Source: Saccoglossus kowalevskii (taxonomy: Eukaryota > Hemichordata > Enteropneusta > Harrimaniidae). Taken from it: a DNA stretch of 51,395 nucleotides. Below are positions 36,501 through 41,999 of this stretch, in pieces (positions within the stretch are counted from its first letter, which is position 1; every line of letters starts with the position of its first letter). The stretch spans positions 37,759-89,153 of the forward strand of contig NW_003156238.1 in the NCBI RefSeq assembly GCF_000003605.2, in the 5' to 3' direction. The position numbers were made by a program, and so were the translations under genes. The notes under the pieces are model-generated. The model saw nothing but the letters and a program-made list of their open reading frames with translations, ran no database searches and was not told the origin of the DNA.

Positions 36501-38867
36501 AAAAATACTCCCGTAAATTAACAGTTTTAAGTCCATTCTACAGGCAGATGACCACCACCTAGACAGGCAGACAACCATCTTCCAGGACATGCAGACCACA
36601 AGCAAACTTCTTTGCTATATTCCCTTCAGTTTTTTACACTCATTTAAAGGAAAATGTACTCAGATGAAAGAGCCTTACAAATGTAGAAAAATGCAATTTA
36701 TAGTTTTTATTTACTTCAATTTTTCACAACAGTGAATACGATGTCACATTTTACCCACAAGCCTTTGCTGGAGAATCAAGATGGTGGACTACATAATACT
36801 TACGAAAAGATGAATATCTATAAAATGAAAATGATATACAAAAAGTGTAAATTGCATTCTCATACATCTGTTTGCCTGCACTTCACCTTTAAACTTAAGT
36901 CAAAAGTTCTAGCATAAATTGTAAATTTAATTTCAGACTTTCTCGCCCAAATTCGTGAATAGTCAGTCAAATCTTTCATAGAGAAACATTCAACATGTTT
37001 TGAACAGTATTTTCAAGAAAAAAAATGAGTACACCCTTTACTTTTTACTTTTAGAGGTCATGGTGAAACCCACAGTGGTTGACTATCTGCGGTATTTCTT
37101 TAGGCAGAATTCAATAAAATTCACTATCAAATTTTTTGCTTAGTTTTCATAAATTTTTAGAAAAAATGCTTCCATAATTAACAGTTTTGAGTCCATTCTA
37201 CAGGCAGATGACCACCACCTAGACAGGCAGACAACCATTTTCCAGGACATGCAGACCACAAGCAAACTTCTTTGCTATATTCCCTTCAGTTTTTTACACT
37301 TATTTAAAGGAAAATGTACTCAGATGAAAGAGCCTTACAAATGTAGACAAATGCAATTTACAGTTTGTTTGTTTTTTCAGTGGATATAATGTCACACTTT
37401 ACCCACAATTCATTGCTGGATAATCATAATAATGGACTACAATGTACATAATACTATTGAAAAGTTGAATATCTACAGAATAAATTGCATTCTCTCACAT
37501 ATGTAGAGCTCATCTGAGAGCATGTTGTTTACCCATTGAATTGAAACAATGCAGTGATGAAGTTTTAATGTTTATTTTCATTACCACAACAAGATTTATG
37601 TTCAAGGTTTAAGTTTGTTAAGTAATGCTTTCGAATACATACATTAAAAGTTGATTAGCAGGGTTTTTTCGAAACCAGAGAACAGAGGCGCAGCGCCCTG
37701 ATACTCTCCGCTGGCACCCTCTTACCGAATTGCCAAATTTCATGTCATAATATATTTTTTGAGCCGCGCACTTCCCTGCTGCCATACAACATGAAATCTT
37801 TCTCAAATATATTTTTCTCTGTGAAAACTTCCCAGCAAAACCAGCTGACAATGTGTCTGGATACCAAATACACTACAAGTACTCCAAAAATATTTCAATG
37901 GCGATAGATACATCGTTAAAACGATGCAGAAACCTTCGGATACCTTCCACACCTAGTACCCTCGCCCCCCACTTGGCCGCTTCATGAAATCTTTCTCAAA
38001 TATATTTTTCTCTGTGAAAACTTCCCAGCAACACCAGCTGACAATGTGTCTGGATACCAAATACACTACAATTACTCCAAAAATATTTCAATGGCGATAG
38101 ATACATCGTTAAAACGATGCAGAAACCTTCGGATACCTTCCACACCTAGTACCCCCGCCCCCCACTTGGCCGCTCCGCTCCCTCACCTGTATGTACTTCC
38201 TCTTGTTCATTTTTTCTATAAAAAACGCTGACTAGGATAAACAGAATACCTTGTGAAACAGAATTTCCCCTTTTTACTTGTACCTGGGGTGCACTTCACT
38301 GGTACAGGCGTATAAACAAAATATGCGAGATGCAGCTATATTATTACAATAATTGTTGCATCCTGGATGCCTATTTTGCATCAACACAAACTTTGCATTA
38401 CATGGTCCATAGCACCAAGAGCCAAATGATTTCCAAGACTTTTCCAGACTTTTTCCCAAACTTTCTTGCATTTTTCCCAGGCATTTTGACCCTTGATTCA
38501 GGCCAACACCATCACCACCAAAGCTCATCAAAGTTCAAAATAGCAGGTCATATGTGTATAGAGTAAACAGGCCTTTCCAAAATGAATTAATAACTATGAA
38601 GATATTTAAAGATCTTTTTATTTTTCAAGTAATTTAAAGACAACTCAAAGACCTTCCAGATCTCAAAAAATTCAGACTTTCAAAGGATTTTTTTCCCAAC
38701 GTTATGCATTAACCCTGCATTATGTTATCTTCATTGTCCGAACAAGTCAAACTTACCACTATCTGAACATATTTCTGCTATTGTAACCAAAGCATCTTTC
38801 AGAGATTGAGGCTGGTTCATGTTACATTTTAAACATTCTAATAACAACCTCAAATCAGTCTTAATAC
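12441..38867 (-). CDS. TERB1: TERB1 (CCDC79) orthologue, 14 coding exons, about 900 residues visible
   Basis: TERB1 is a meiosis-specific protein that, with TERB2 and MAJIN, attaches telomeres to the inner nuclear membrane and links shelterin to SUN/KASH during bouquet formation. All 14 exons have GT-AG borders on the minus strand and join in compatible phase. Exons 1-9 (38867 down to 22932) give an armadillo-like helical region; landmarks are KTDLRLLLECLK, GGILFIQSLL, HTDVKEAALYTL, VNNPSN, ENQRLC and QNDEFMKAST, which track human TERB1 in order. Exon 10 adds a short helical segment. Exons 11-12 are long, hydrophilic and TP-rich. Exons 13-14 hold a GCMSVGQ segment and VVTPRRKIRKNF, matching the TRF1-binding LLTPRRR motif. 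Translation stops 13 residues after RKNF, so no Myb-like domain is seen. The initiator exon is not found. Length is above human TERB1 (727 aa) because of the middle region. Confidence 0.9.
12630..12904. mobile_element. MITE family 1 copy with internal duplication
   Basis: It starts TACTGTAAAATACTTTATTT and ends TTTTTCACAGTA. The segment with ATTCCATACA and GTCTTTTCAGCG is present twice, so one half-element was tandemly duplicated. It lies just upstream (minus strand) of the last TERB1 exon. Confidence 0.75.
12905..13949. other. TERB1 intron sequence, nothing recognised
   Basis: Unique-looking AT-rich sequence. Short ORFs on both strands show no recognisable domain. Confidence 0.4.
13950..14274. 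mobile_element. 325-bp inverted-repeat element (ATCCTCGGGGGCGGA termini), copy A
   Basis: It begins ATCCTCGGGGGCGGACATCC and ends GACGTAGCTCCGCCCCCGAGGAT, a 15-bp terminal inverted repeat. The interior is GC-richer than the surroundings and contains GCGTTCCACAGCAACGCGCA. Nearly identical copy B is at 31573-31900 in the reverse orientation, and decayed copy C at 21045-21357. The ORFs in A and B that look alike are the same repeat read on opposite strands. Confidence 0.85.
14362..15045. mobile_element. MITE of the GAGGTTATTATGAGGATAC family, interrupted by a SINE
   Basis: The left terminus is ATATGAGGTTATTATGAGGA. The interior shares ATTTGGAATTCGCATTTCTA, ACCCAGTGCAATACTGC and GTAACTTATGGC with the reverse copy at 30487-30790. 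At GTAACTTATGGCGTAAC it is split by the SINE at 14757-15004 and resumes after it. Confidence 0.65.
14757..15004 (+). mobile_element. tRNA-derived SINE with target-site duplication
   Basis: The 5' part contains TGGTAGCCTAGTGGTTGTCG, a good polymerase III A box, and about 35 bp later ACCCAAATTTAAATCC, a degenerate B box. The body has CCTGGGGGAGTGTGCCACAG and GGTTGATGCCAGGATAGTGC. It is flanked by the near-identical repeats AACTTATGGCGTAACCGT (14739-14756) and AACTTATGGCGTTACTGT (15005-15022), so this is a target-primed insertion into a MITE. Not a functional tRNA gene. Confidence 0.75.
15023..15814. other. TERB1 intron sequence, nothing recognised
   Basis: AT-rich intron with no supported exon, tRNA or repeat beyond the tail of the MITE at its left end. 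Confidence 0.4.
15815..16085. repeat. 41-bp minisatellite, 6-7 copies
   Basis: The unit contains GGTTATTGTCTCGCATGAGC and CATAATTTGCATCTTTTTCA. Two variants alternate, CGCATGAGC and CGGTTGAGC. It lies in the TERB1 intron before the last exon. Confidence 0.85.
16119..16435. mobile_element. CAGGG-ended (hAT-like) non-autonomous element
   Basis: The left end CAGGGGTTTTTCTAGAAAAA and the right end TTTAAAAAAATCCCTG are imperfect inverted repeats starting CAGGG, as in the hAT superfamily. No transposase ORF is visible. Confidence 0.6.
16508..16626 (-). CDS. TERB1: TERB1 exon 13
   Basis: Acceptor ACTGAACAG, donor GTAAGT, 119 nt. With the carried AG it encodes RKLRPVNNDRRGCMSVGQKH and RKIFVARWQGLHSQVTPVRN. 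RGCMSVGQKHRKIF can be aligned with the SGCIAVEKSLNSRNF segment of human TERB1, between the TERB2-binding and TRF1-binding regions. Alignment is from memory and moderate. Confidence 0.75.
16640..17642. other. TERB1 intron 12, nothing recognised
   Basis: AT-rich intron without supported exons. I saw no terminal inverted repeat or tandem array in it. Confidence 0.35.
17643..17862. mobile_element. MITE family 3 (TACTGTAAAATCTGTATTA termini) with 18-bp expansion
   Basis: The left end is TACTGTAAAATCTGTATTAA and the right end the complement of TACCGTAAAATCTGTATTAG. Inside, GCGGCTTCTATTAAA recurs, and GGGGATGCGGCTTCTATT is tandemly amplified to about four copies at 17778-17850. Copy 2 at 30961-31143 lacks the amplification. 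Confidence 0.75.
18204..18688 (-). CDS. TERB1: TERB1 exon 12: TP-repeat cassette
   Basis: Acceptor TGATCACCCAG, donor GTAATT, 485 nt. It encodes 161 residues in phase 0 that are charged and rich in Thr-Pro. About five degenerate ~20-residue units follow one another: TPTMKEKNPYKVHTD, TPRIKNRDDNVHSD, TPELKKKDPHKLYHD, TSRIKNKDDYTVHPH and TPKMV. It also contains many other S/TP sites (TPKKTPD, STPNRHGTP, DTPV). It is probably disordered and a target of proline-directed kinases. Conservation of this stretch is unknown. Confidence 0.8.
18984..19658 (-). CDS. TERB1: TERB1 exon 11: long linker exon
   Basis: Acceptor CATCCATTAG, donor GTTAGT, 675 nt, 225 codons in phase 0 at both ends. It starts NTDRRNKEIENRKEVKNKNN and is polar, Ser/Thr/Asn-rich. 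Near residue 130 it has YTPIKDDSIVHHRRASTPRT, a forerunner of the TP units in exon 12. Later, RRNTHIARKLCVDY resembles the HPVHIAKNIKQ part of the human TERB2-binding region. The C-terminal part is Cys/His-rich (HNQKICTENCMQSHNK). Confidence 0.8.
19823..20029. mobile_element. MITE family 2 copy
   Basis: TACTGTAAAAGGGTTAATTA to GTCATTTTACAGTA. It is a near-identical relative, in the other orientation, of 1531-1740 and is collinear with 46216-46426. Confidence 0.85.
20035..20395. repeat. TTCTA-rich degenerate tandem repeat, about 115-bp super-unit
   Basis: Many TATTCTA/TCTATTC words are embedded in a longer unit with GAGCAATGATTCTCAAAATG and GACTTGGGTGAAAGACCA, which recurs about three times. 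Confidence 0.7.
20475..20630. mobile_element. MITE family 1 copy, partial
   Basis: The left end is eroded (AAAATACTTTATTTTAGC). The right end AATATTTTACAGTA is intact and the family landmarks are present. Confidence 0.75.
20786..20958 (-). CDS. TERB1: TERB1 exon 10: helical segment after ARM region
   Basis: Acceptor ATCTTTTCCAG, donor GTTAGC, 173 nt, ending in phase 0. It encodes DENSIQTPLNIAEKYDDRRA through NVDKYVDKLVTILDRLEAKE to SSGEQ. Heptad-like leucines fit a short coiled coil, as in the ILHRIEQLEREG part of human TERB1. Confidence 0.85.
21045..21357. mobile_element. Copy C of the CTCGGGGGCGGA element, decayed
   Basis: It shares GTGAAAACAAAGGCC, CCCCTGAACAGTATAACAAG and CTTAGCAACGTGGAACGTCT with copies A and B. 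The right end is GTAGCTCCGCCCACAAGGAT; the left end has lost the GGGGGCGGA part. Confidence 0.75.
21790..22845. repeat. About 300-bp tandem/dispersed repeat with GGCCGCCAGTCGGCC palindrome
   Basis: Three to four units repeat GAAGTTTGAACTTGATC, CATGTCCGAGATATGGATC and AAAATGGCCGCCAGTCGGCC followed by ATTTTGA. The last unit ends in a short GGACGCACGGACGCAC tract and AAGTCCCCGAAATCGGACTA. It looks like the reverse-sense relative of the block at 1-1060. Confidence 0.7.
22932..23060 (-). CDS. TERB1: TERB1 exon 9: ARM repeat
   Basis: Acceptor TTTTTCTAG, donor GTGAGT, 129 nt. It encodes ENQLEFVESGGLSLVVKYMT followed by EIQNDEFMKASTYLLQTCVQ. It parallels human ENQYDLFKNNGLPLMIQALT and ESQNEELNKAATFVLHNC almost position by position. 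Confidence 0.95.
23110..23205. repeat. 52-bp direct repeat, 2 copies
   Basis: TATAATATCGTATTTATTAC and GAAAAAGTGTAAAATT appear twice in a row, just upstream of TERB1 exon 9. Confidence 0.85.
23395..24484. mobile_element. 1.09-kb pogo/Tigger-like element
   Basis: The ends TACCGTACTTCCCCGAGTAT and ATACTCGGGGAAGTACGGTA are near-perfect inverted repeats bounded by TA. The motif GGGCTTATACTCGGG repeats near the right end. TACCGTA...GAGTATAAGCC ends are typical of pogo-like elements. The interior has only short ORFs (for example 24038-24313, 91 codons) with no transposase motif that I recognise, so the element appears non-autonomous. Confidence 0.65.
24797..25003. mobile_element. MITE with GGCCAAAAAAAA termini
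   Basis: The left end is GGCC followed by an A run, TTGTTTTGTTGCCCTC. The right end is GAGGGCAACATAAGTTGTTG then a T run and GGCC. The ends are inverted repeats of about 30 bp. The interior has two A/T homopolymer tracts and CCGACCAACCGACCC. Confidence 0.7.
25046..25200 (+). pseudogene. Degenerate 3' end of a non-LTR retrotransposon ORF
   Basis: One frame reads WGQLKET, a stop, then HRKMERELKNKGMT; the next frame continues NWRSLASRHEEE and stop. Together they resemble the usual C-terminal tail of RTE-like reverse transcriptase ORFs. The stop and frame change show it is dead. A short TGAATGAATGAAT tail follows the last stop. The family call is by eye only. Confidence 0.45.
25268..25439. mobile_element. 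MITE family 1 copy, left end lost
   Basis: AATTTTCACTGAAGGAGTGA through CAAGTATTTTACAGTA carries the family landmarks. The TACTGTAAAATAC left terminus is missing. Confidence 0.7.
25456..25675. mobile_element. TTAA-type MITE (CTTTTTCACCACCA termini) copy
   Basis: It starts ACTTTTTCACCACCATTTCA and ends GTGTGGTGGTGAAAAG, with CACAAATTCATAAAATAG inside. It lies about 20 bp from the donor of TERB1 exon 8. Confidence 0.7.
25695..25826 (-). CDS. TERB1: TERB1 exon 8: ARM repeat
   Basis: Acceptor TTTTTTCGTAG, donor GTAAGT, 132 nt. It encodes NTSKQCISNYGAVELLLSLL and SKLQLVLTIAHCTDSC. The latter matches human EKFSIMLTLGHCTEDC. Confidence 0.95.
25988..26776. repeat. 86-bp minisatellite, about 9 copies
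   Basis: The unit runs from CAGTTTACACAGGGTTCAGA through GCAGGATGTCAATTTTAATA to CACAGGGTTCATTTAAGACA. The period is exactly 86 bp (TTCAGA at 26005, 26091, 26177). Copies are more than 95% alike by eye, so amplification is recent. Confidence 0.95.
26777..27340. repeat. 103-bp minisatellite, about 5 copies
   Basis: The unit contains GTAAACAGATTGTCAATTTT, CAAGGTACAGTTCACATAGG and TTCAGTTTATACAGGTTTCC. The period is 103 bp (GTAAAC at 26778, 26881, 26984, 27087). It shares words with the 86-bp array next to it, so both derive from one ancestor. Confidence 0.9.
27390..27819. repeat. 15-16-bp minisatellite (CAGTTTACACAGGGGT)
   Basis: About 27 short units, CAGTTTACACAGGGTT or GGGGT, run up to 15 bp from the donor of TERB1 exon 7 at 27834. 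This is the simplest of three adjacent arrays and probably the ancestral unit. ORFs reading VSLHRG/VYTGVS are artefacts. Confidence 0.9.
27835..28002 (-). CDS. TERB1: TERB1 exon 7: ARM repeat
   Basis: Acceptor TATATTCAG, donor GTAAGT, 168 nt. It encodes VSIQERFRLLGGLKTVVLTL, then DKLINGLNEKSS and ELGIHIASTLNSCVTDN. It corresponds to human YVQKYFVSVGGLDVLSQVLM through KTVDACIADN. Its donor is only 15 bp from a minisatellite. Confidence 0.95.
28093..28285. repeat. 45-bp minisatellite, about 4 copies
   Basis: The unit contains CAGTTTTGGAGATGATTTCA and GAGTTGACGATGGAGAACAT. The period of 45 bp is divisible by three and gives an artefactual peptide repeat. Confidence 0.9.
28290..28985. other. TERB1 intron 6, nothing recognised
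   Basis: AT-rich intron sequence with no supported exon or element. Confidence 0.35.
28990..29240. repeat. About 125-bp tandem duplication
   Basis: GGTAAAATGAAATATACAAT through ATGTGTACTGCCTTCAGAAA and CCTACAGCCA occurs twice in a row with few differences. Confidence 0.85.
29241..30318. other. TERB1 intron 6, includes a CpG-richer stretch near 29.7-30.0 kb
   Basis: Mostly unrecognised. 29730-29990 has higher CpG content and overlapping ORFs (GIWKFIAKRTAVKNGVSYY on plus), and on the minus strand AACATGGCTGCCATAATGCC. It could be an old insertion or an antisense promoter; there is no evidence for either. Confidence 0.25.
30319..30441 (-). CDS. TERB1: TERB1 exon 6: ARM repeat
   Basis: Acceptor TTGGCCTGCAG, donor GTTTGT, 123 nt. 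It encodes DENQRLCMSSFPLLLDCLNK and SSVIRPIISLIGLTVANN. Human TERB1 has DENQMFCCSLFPHANEWLKN and EIIRPICSFIGLTLANN at this place. Confidence 0.95.
30487..30790. mobile_element. MITE of the GAGGTTATTATGAGGATAC family, second long copy
   Basis: Reverse complement of the MITE at 14362-15045, sharing GCCATAAGTTAC, GCAGTATTACACTGGGTATT and AATGCGAATTCCAAATATGG, ending TCGTACTAACCTCATATTC. It has no SINE, so it gives the empty-site version. Confidence 0.65.
30961..31143. mobile_element. MITE family 3 copy (CTGTRAAATCTGTATTA)
   Basis: ACTGTGAAATCTGTATTATT to GCTTCTAATACAGATTTTACGGTA. It is the partner of 17643-17862, without the 18-bp amplification. Confidence 0.75.
31415..31539 (-). CDS. TERB1: TERB1 exon 5: ARM repeat
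   Basis: Acceptor CCACTGTAG, donor GTAAGT, 125 nt. It encodes RSTSEHLENRGMFGKIVGDM then QQFAIWSSILGALCVLVNNP and SN. IWSS...LC.LVNNP matches human LWSSVCSTLCVCVNNP. MITE sequence starts about 10 bp upstream of the exon. Confidence 0.95.
31550..31925. mobile_element. GAGGTTATTATGAGGATAC MITE split by copy B of the 325-bp element
   Basis: Left piece ATATGAGGTTATTATGAGAA (31554-31573) and right piece GGATACTGCAAAGTATGCAC (31897-31916) are the two parts of one MITE terminus. The ATCCTCGGGGGCGGA element lies between them at 31573-31900. So the 325-bp element moved after the MITE. Confidence 0.75.
31573..31900. mobile_element. 325-bp inverted-repeat element (ATCCTCGGGGGCGGA), copy B
   Basis: Reverse complement of copy A at 13950-14274, 328 bp, with intact 15-bp ends. 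Agreement by eye is above 90%, so it moved fairly recently. Confidence 0.85.
31926..32150. mobile_element. TTAA-type MITE (TTAACCTTTTCACCACAAG), right end decayed
   Basis: Left end TTAACCTTTTCACCACAAGA. The interior is in the opposite sense to the left end (GGAGCCAACAGACAAAATTT, then CACTATTTTGTGAAGTTGTG-like sequence) and ends GATGAAAAGAGGGAACTTA. Confidence 0.6.
32280..32470. mobile_element. MITE family 1 copy
   Basis: TACTGTAAAATACTTTATTT to AAAGTAATTTACAATATT, with the GACTTTTTGGGTGTTTTGTA landmark. Confidence 0.8.
32772..32832 (-). CDS. TERB1: TERB1 exon 4 (short)
   Basis: Acceptor CTTATTTTCAG, donor GTAAAG, 61 nt. It encodes SECQNLARKSNCLHVLLQLF, with AG carried over to give R. Human TERB1 reads KTGQTLVRETGCITVLSRLF here. 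Too short to call an ORF alone, but phase and homology fit both neighbours. Confidence 0.9.
32840..33558. other. TERB1 intron 3, nothing recognised
   Basis: AT-rich sequence without a supported feature. Confidence 0.35.
33559..33969. mobile_element. 411-bp element with CATATGCAGGGATGAGAAT termini
   Basis: Left CATATGCAGGGATGAGAATG and right AATTCCCATCCCTGCATATG are inverted repeats. The CAGGG core suggests a hAT-like non-autonomous element. The overlapping 78-codon minus ORF is not a recognisable protein. Confidence 0.65.
34019..34150 (-). CDS. TERB1: TERB1 exon 3: ARM repeat
   Basis: Acceptor TTTTTTTTGCAG, donor GTAAGT, 132 nt. It encodes IFCQKQLTNMSLFQYLHDEL and LKLKKIVVYFLSCMVSNN. Human has VYCKQTLCTSELFEDLTWFL and NLKRMSVYVILVLVSNN. 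Confidence 0.95.
34193..34358. mobile_element. TTAA MITE (AAAGCGGGGGAG ... CTTTAA), longer copy
   Basis: Left AAATAAAGCGGGGGAGTAGT and right GGTGATATCCCTCCTGCTTTAA match the 98-bp element at 6639-6736, with ~65 bp extra in the centre. Confidence 0.65.
34690..34907. mobile_element. TTAA-type MITE copy (CCTTCACCA ... TGGTGAAAAGGTTAA)
   Basis: CACAAATTCACAAAATAG-type landmarks, GTCTGCACTTTCCTTCAGAA, and the intact right end GTCTGATGGTGAAAAGGTTAA. Confidence 0.7.
34910..35505. other. TERB1 intron 2, nothing recognised
   Basis: No supported exon or repeat in this stretch. Confidence 0.35.
35515..36048. repeat. 92-bp minisatellite, about 5 copies
   Basis: CATCAATATTTCATTTGTTT through TATTTTTCAACTTGCAGGCC repeats at an exact 92-bp period (CATCAA at 35635, 35727, 35819, 35911, 36003). 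It ends about 30 bp from the donor of TERB1 exon 2. Confidence 0.95.
36083..36211 (-). CDS. TERB1: TERB1 exon 2: ARM repeat
   Basis: Acceptor TTTACTTGTAG, donor GTAAGT, 129 nt. It encodes DEGKECLLDCGGILFIQSLL followed by TSTKHTDVKEAALYTLSCVV and DRN. Human TERB1 has GGLMFIKDLAKSSVHSMVKE and AALFTLGAIAES. This is the clearest TERB1 match in the window. Confidence 0.95.
36251..37500. repeat. Large tandem duplication, 660-695 bp offset
   Basis: GACTTTCTCGCCCGAATTCG at 36251 returns at 36946; CAGATGAAAGAGCCTTACAA at 36661 returns at 37321. The offset shift shows deletions in the second copy. No exon lies within it. Confidence 0.85.
37659..38230. mobile_element. CAGGG-ended element with a 193-bp internal duplication
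   Basis: Left end CAGGGTTTTTTCGAAACC, right end the complement of CAGCGTTTTTTATAGAAAAA. The block from ATGAAATCTTTCTCAAATAT to CCCCACTTGGCCGC is present twice (37791 and 37984). A shorter relative, in the other orientation, sits in CDK4/6 intron 3 at 49527-49809. Confidence 0.7.
38231..38750. other. TERB1 intron 1, nothing recognised
   Basis: Only short ORFs without recognised domains. Confidence 0.35.
38757..38867 (-). CDS. TERB1: TERB1 exon 1 of those visible (near N terminus)
   Basis: Acceptor GTTTTTTTCAG, donor GTAAGT, 111 nt. It encodes IKTDLRLLLECLKCNMNQPQ then SLKDALVTIAEICSDS. Human TERB1 has LKTDLNLLLECLKYQMDN close to its start. The exon begins with two bases of a split codon, so at least one upstream exon carrying the ATG is needed. 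The internal Met could not replace it without losing the conserved KTDL helix. Confidence 0.92.
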
Positions 38868-40580
38868 CTGAAAAAAACAAAAAGCAGAATCATGAAATAA
38901 GAAATCAATAAATCTAATTTATTAAACTATATTTTTTTTTTTATTAGACGCATAAAATCCTTAGGAAAGGATAAAAAGGGTCTTACAGAAAGAAATTAAA
39001 AAAAAAAACTACAATCTAAAAAAGAAAACAAAAAATAAAAACTTTTCTAAAAAAAATAAAACAAGTCAAAAACAATATATGTCAAGCAAAGATATTTAGT
39101 TTTTTGAAAGTTTTCCCTCTACTTACATAAATTTTGATGACAGCTGAAAGTGAATCATCATATTTAGCTAGTTTGGCCTACGGGCACAAAAATGTTTTTC
39201 AATATTGTTGTGCTCTACTCTATGACAATGTTTTCGCCCATCAAAACATTCCTTTTTCCTTTACTATTTCAGTTAGTTAAGGAAACGTAAGTCAGTCGTT
39301 CATTTATCAAGTATTTATTTTGTCTAGAGCTTATTTACCTACTCAAAAGCGAGTAAATTGGAAGAAAAATGTTAGTTGTTCTGTAGAAACTATTATTTCT
39401 TACAACAAGAAGAACTGAATCTTTTACATGCACTATGGATAAGAACATAACAGAATAAACAGCATTGTTTTCTGAATAAGATGCCATTCTCCCAAGTATG
39501 AATGCTGTGAACTTAAAGCAAGTGGCAGAATGTATTTTTTTTCCATTGTTGGTTAGACTCCCATGGTTGGGATGTGAAGCAGACCATAGAGTTGAACCAA
39601 CAATCTCTCTGATGCCGGGTAGACAACGCTAACAATTATATTATTCTATGTACCATATTTGGTTTATGAGGAGTGCATGTGCTTATGTTGGCTTGGGTGC
39701 AATTTTTATTGATGCTTTTCAAGCCATTTTTTGTGTGCTTTTAATAATCAAAAATACTGTTAGTAGTACTTACTGTTAGGTAACTTGCCCACAGACATCA
39801 TAACTATACATTAATGTATATAACTGGTTTAACAAGAGAATACTGCAAGATATAAAACATATAATAAATGAGGTAATTATGTATTGTCCAGCCCTTGATT
39901 TCATGGGTTCAGGTAAGATAGTGTAGTCCTAGCCCAGGACAAGTGACTCACTTGCTTTTACAAACCACCTAAAAATCTATTTGCAAACTATCATAAGGCC
40001 ACACTGATTTAATTTTATGGATGACATCCTCTGGAGACCCCAAAACTAATGCAAGAGGGCGGAGAAAAAAAAGTCCTTCAAAAAAAAAATACCGGGTAAT
40101 GCTGCAAAAACCACAGGACTACGGAGCTGGTATTACGAATTGAACCACAGAACACAGTGTATCAAAAAAACAACAACAAGTCTTTATTTGTGTTGATGTA
40201 CACATCTCGTACTGTATTACTCTCACAGGTATAACCATTTCAGACAAGCTCTAGTACATGTAGTCATGATGAAGTACCTTCAGTCAGAAACACTGCATTC
40301 AAGGTACAGCATGAACACCATTTTCAGTACAAGTCAAGGCGGAATGTACCTATCACTACTATAACTAACAAAACATTGCACTGTGTGTGCAAGCAAATTA
40401 TCCGAATCAGAAAATGAAAAAAACAAAAAAACAACTTGTTTTCACCTCGAAAGCGTTCTTTGGCCGAGTGTCACAGTGTAAGGCCTGCTTATCGCAATTG
40501 AGAGGGCCACCCACAGAATTCACACTGGACAGGGGGTTCTTTCACTGCTAGTATGGGGTAGACAAGACGATAGTACTGGA
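38868..40580. other. Intergenic or TERB1 5' region, nothing firm
   Basis: The TERB1 start exon should lie somewhere here or further right on the minus strand, but I could not identify it. 39540-39620 has a weak tRNA-like B box on the minus strand (GGTTCAACTC) without a matching A box. Confidence 0.3.
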
Positions 40581-40703
40581 AATGAAATACACATACACCA
40601 AAATATTGAGTTAAAGCTTCTGGCTTTAATACCTCTCAAAATAATTACAAGAAATAAAGCACAGAAAAATACAATGAATAAAGTCACTAAAATAGGAGAT
40701 TGC

Positions 40704-41897
40704 TTAGGGAAGTGTGCATTGGTGATAACTCACAGTTCCAGGATGTATTAATGGACGACAGTCAATGGCTTCTGCAACAAAACAACGAAGAAATACAGGA
40801 GTCTTGCTTGCAGAGGAACGCTGGTATTCTGGAGGGCACCGCTGAAAGCAGGAGATCGCAGAGCAGTTCATACAAGTCTCACAGAATGATGGTTGTAGCC
40901 TGTACCACATGCCAAACAATATCGTAGCAGAACACACAGGAAAGCAAGTTGAAGTGATGGATACCAAGTTGAAATGATCGACACAAACTGTCCTGAGTCT
41001 GTCCAATTTATAGGCAGTGACACTACCTGGGTTCCCACATGAGCCAATCAGAATGTAATCTTGCTAGCAGCTGTGTCACGTAGGCAACTCGTAGATCATA
41101 AACATCCTTTGTTATTCAAATAACAGCACACCTGGTAGTTTCCAATTCTCCTTCCAAAGTTGTAAACACCCTTTGTTATGTAAATTACAAGCACACCTGG
41201 TAGAACCCACTGTCCTTCCAGAGTTGAAAACAAGTATGACTTGTCAATCACCTTTATGACAGTTATCACAATACACACCGTTTCTTCCCTTGATTCCATG
41301 CACACTTCTATTTGCAGGGTTTGAGGTAATATGACAAAAGCATAAAAGATGCTGACACTGAGGAACTTCCGCTGCTTTGGTTGCAGTTTTGTCGACTTCA
41401 ATGCAGACAAAGCAACCGAACTGACTTGTCGCCTGAACGACTTTTAGGCCACCATACACCTCCACTCCTCTCCTATTTCTCTCATCGTTGCAGAAGAAAC
41501 GCGGGACAGCCACTCTGGACAATATATGTCCTTAAAGTTGTCTGGACGAAACTTGCTTGCCGCTACCAATCTCTCGTATAGCTGTGTAAACGTCACATCT
41601 CCCTGGCCGACGTCAATTGCGTACCAGTCTACAACAATCCCTCCGTTTTTCCTCGCGGCAGTGCAATACGCATGTGCAGAAGATCATTTACGACAAAATT
41701 GGCATGTTTTGAGGTAGTCCAAAACGAGTTTTACGACAAGCCGGTGCTTTACAACAATATGAGTCGGCAAGTTCCGGACAGAAAACCGATCTGTGGAGAC
41801 TTGTCGTCAGAGATTTTTTGCTAATGCGCGCACGGATGTCATCCATAAAATTAAGTCGGTGTGGCCGAACTATATCCAGTGACATACAATTCAGCAA
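40704..41897 (-). other. Unrecognised Cys-rich ORF cluster, minus strand
   Basis: Several minus-strand ORFs in different frames follow each other: MDDIRARISKKSLTTSLHRS (41850 down), then in another frame NGGIVVDWYAIDVGQGDVTF and YERLVAASKFRPDNFKDIYC, then SRVAVPRFFCNDERNRRGVE with VYCDNCHKGD, and at 40704-41006 PSFCETCMNCSAISCFQRCP. The composition looks protein-like, with CxxC pairs, and CpG and G+C are higher than around it. The frame changes could be introns or frameshifts. I recognise no family; it may be an exon set of an unknown gene, a transposon remnant, or part of a TERB1 5' transcript. Confidence 0.3.
41096..41230. repeat. 64-bp direct repeat, 2 diverged copies
   Basis: AACATCCTTTGTTATTCAAA/AACACCCTTTGTTATGTAAA and GCACACCTGGTAG occur twice. 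It overlaps the unrecognised ORF cluster and gives a repeated peptide on the minus strand. Confidence 0.75.
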
Positions 41898-41999
41898 GTG
41901 AGTTTAAAAGTTAAGGTGCGATTTTGTGACTTGATGACACCCTAAGATGCAAGACAGAGCTAGTATTAACAGTTTTGTGTCAAGTGAAAGTCCAGGAAA

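Noticed and set aside
39540-39625. tRNA-like or SINE sequence on the minus strand
   Set aside because: Only a B-box-like GGTTCAACTC is present. No A box at the right distance and no target duplication were seen.
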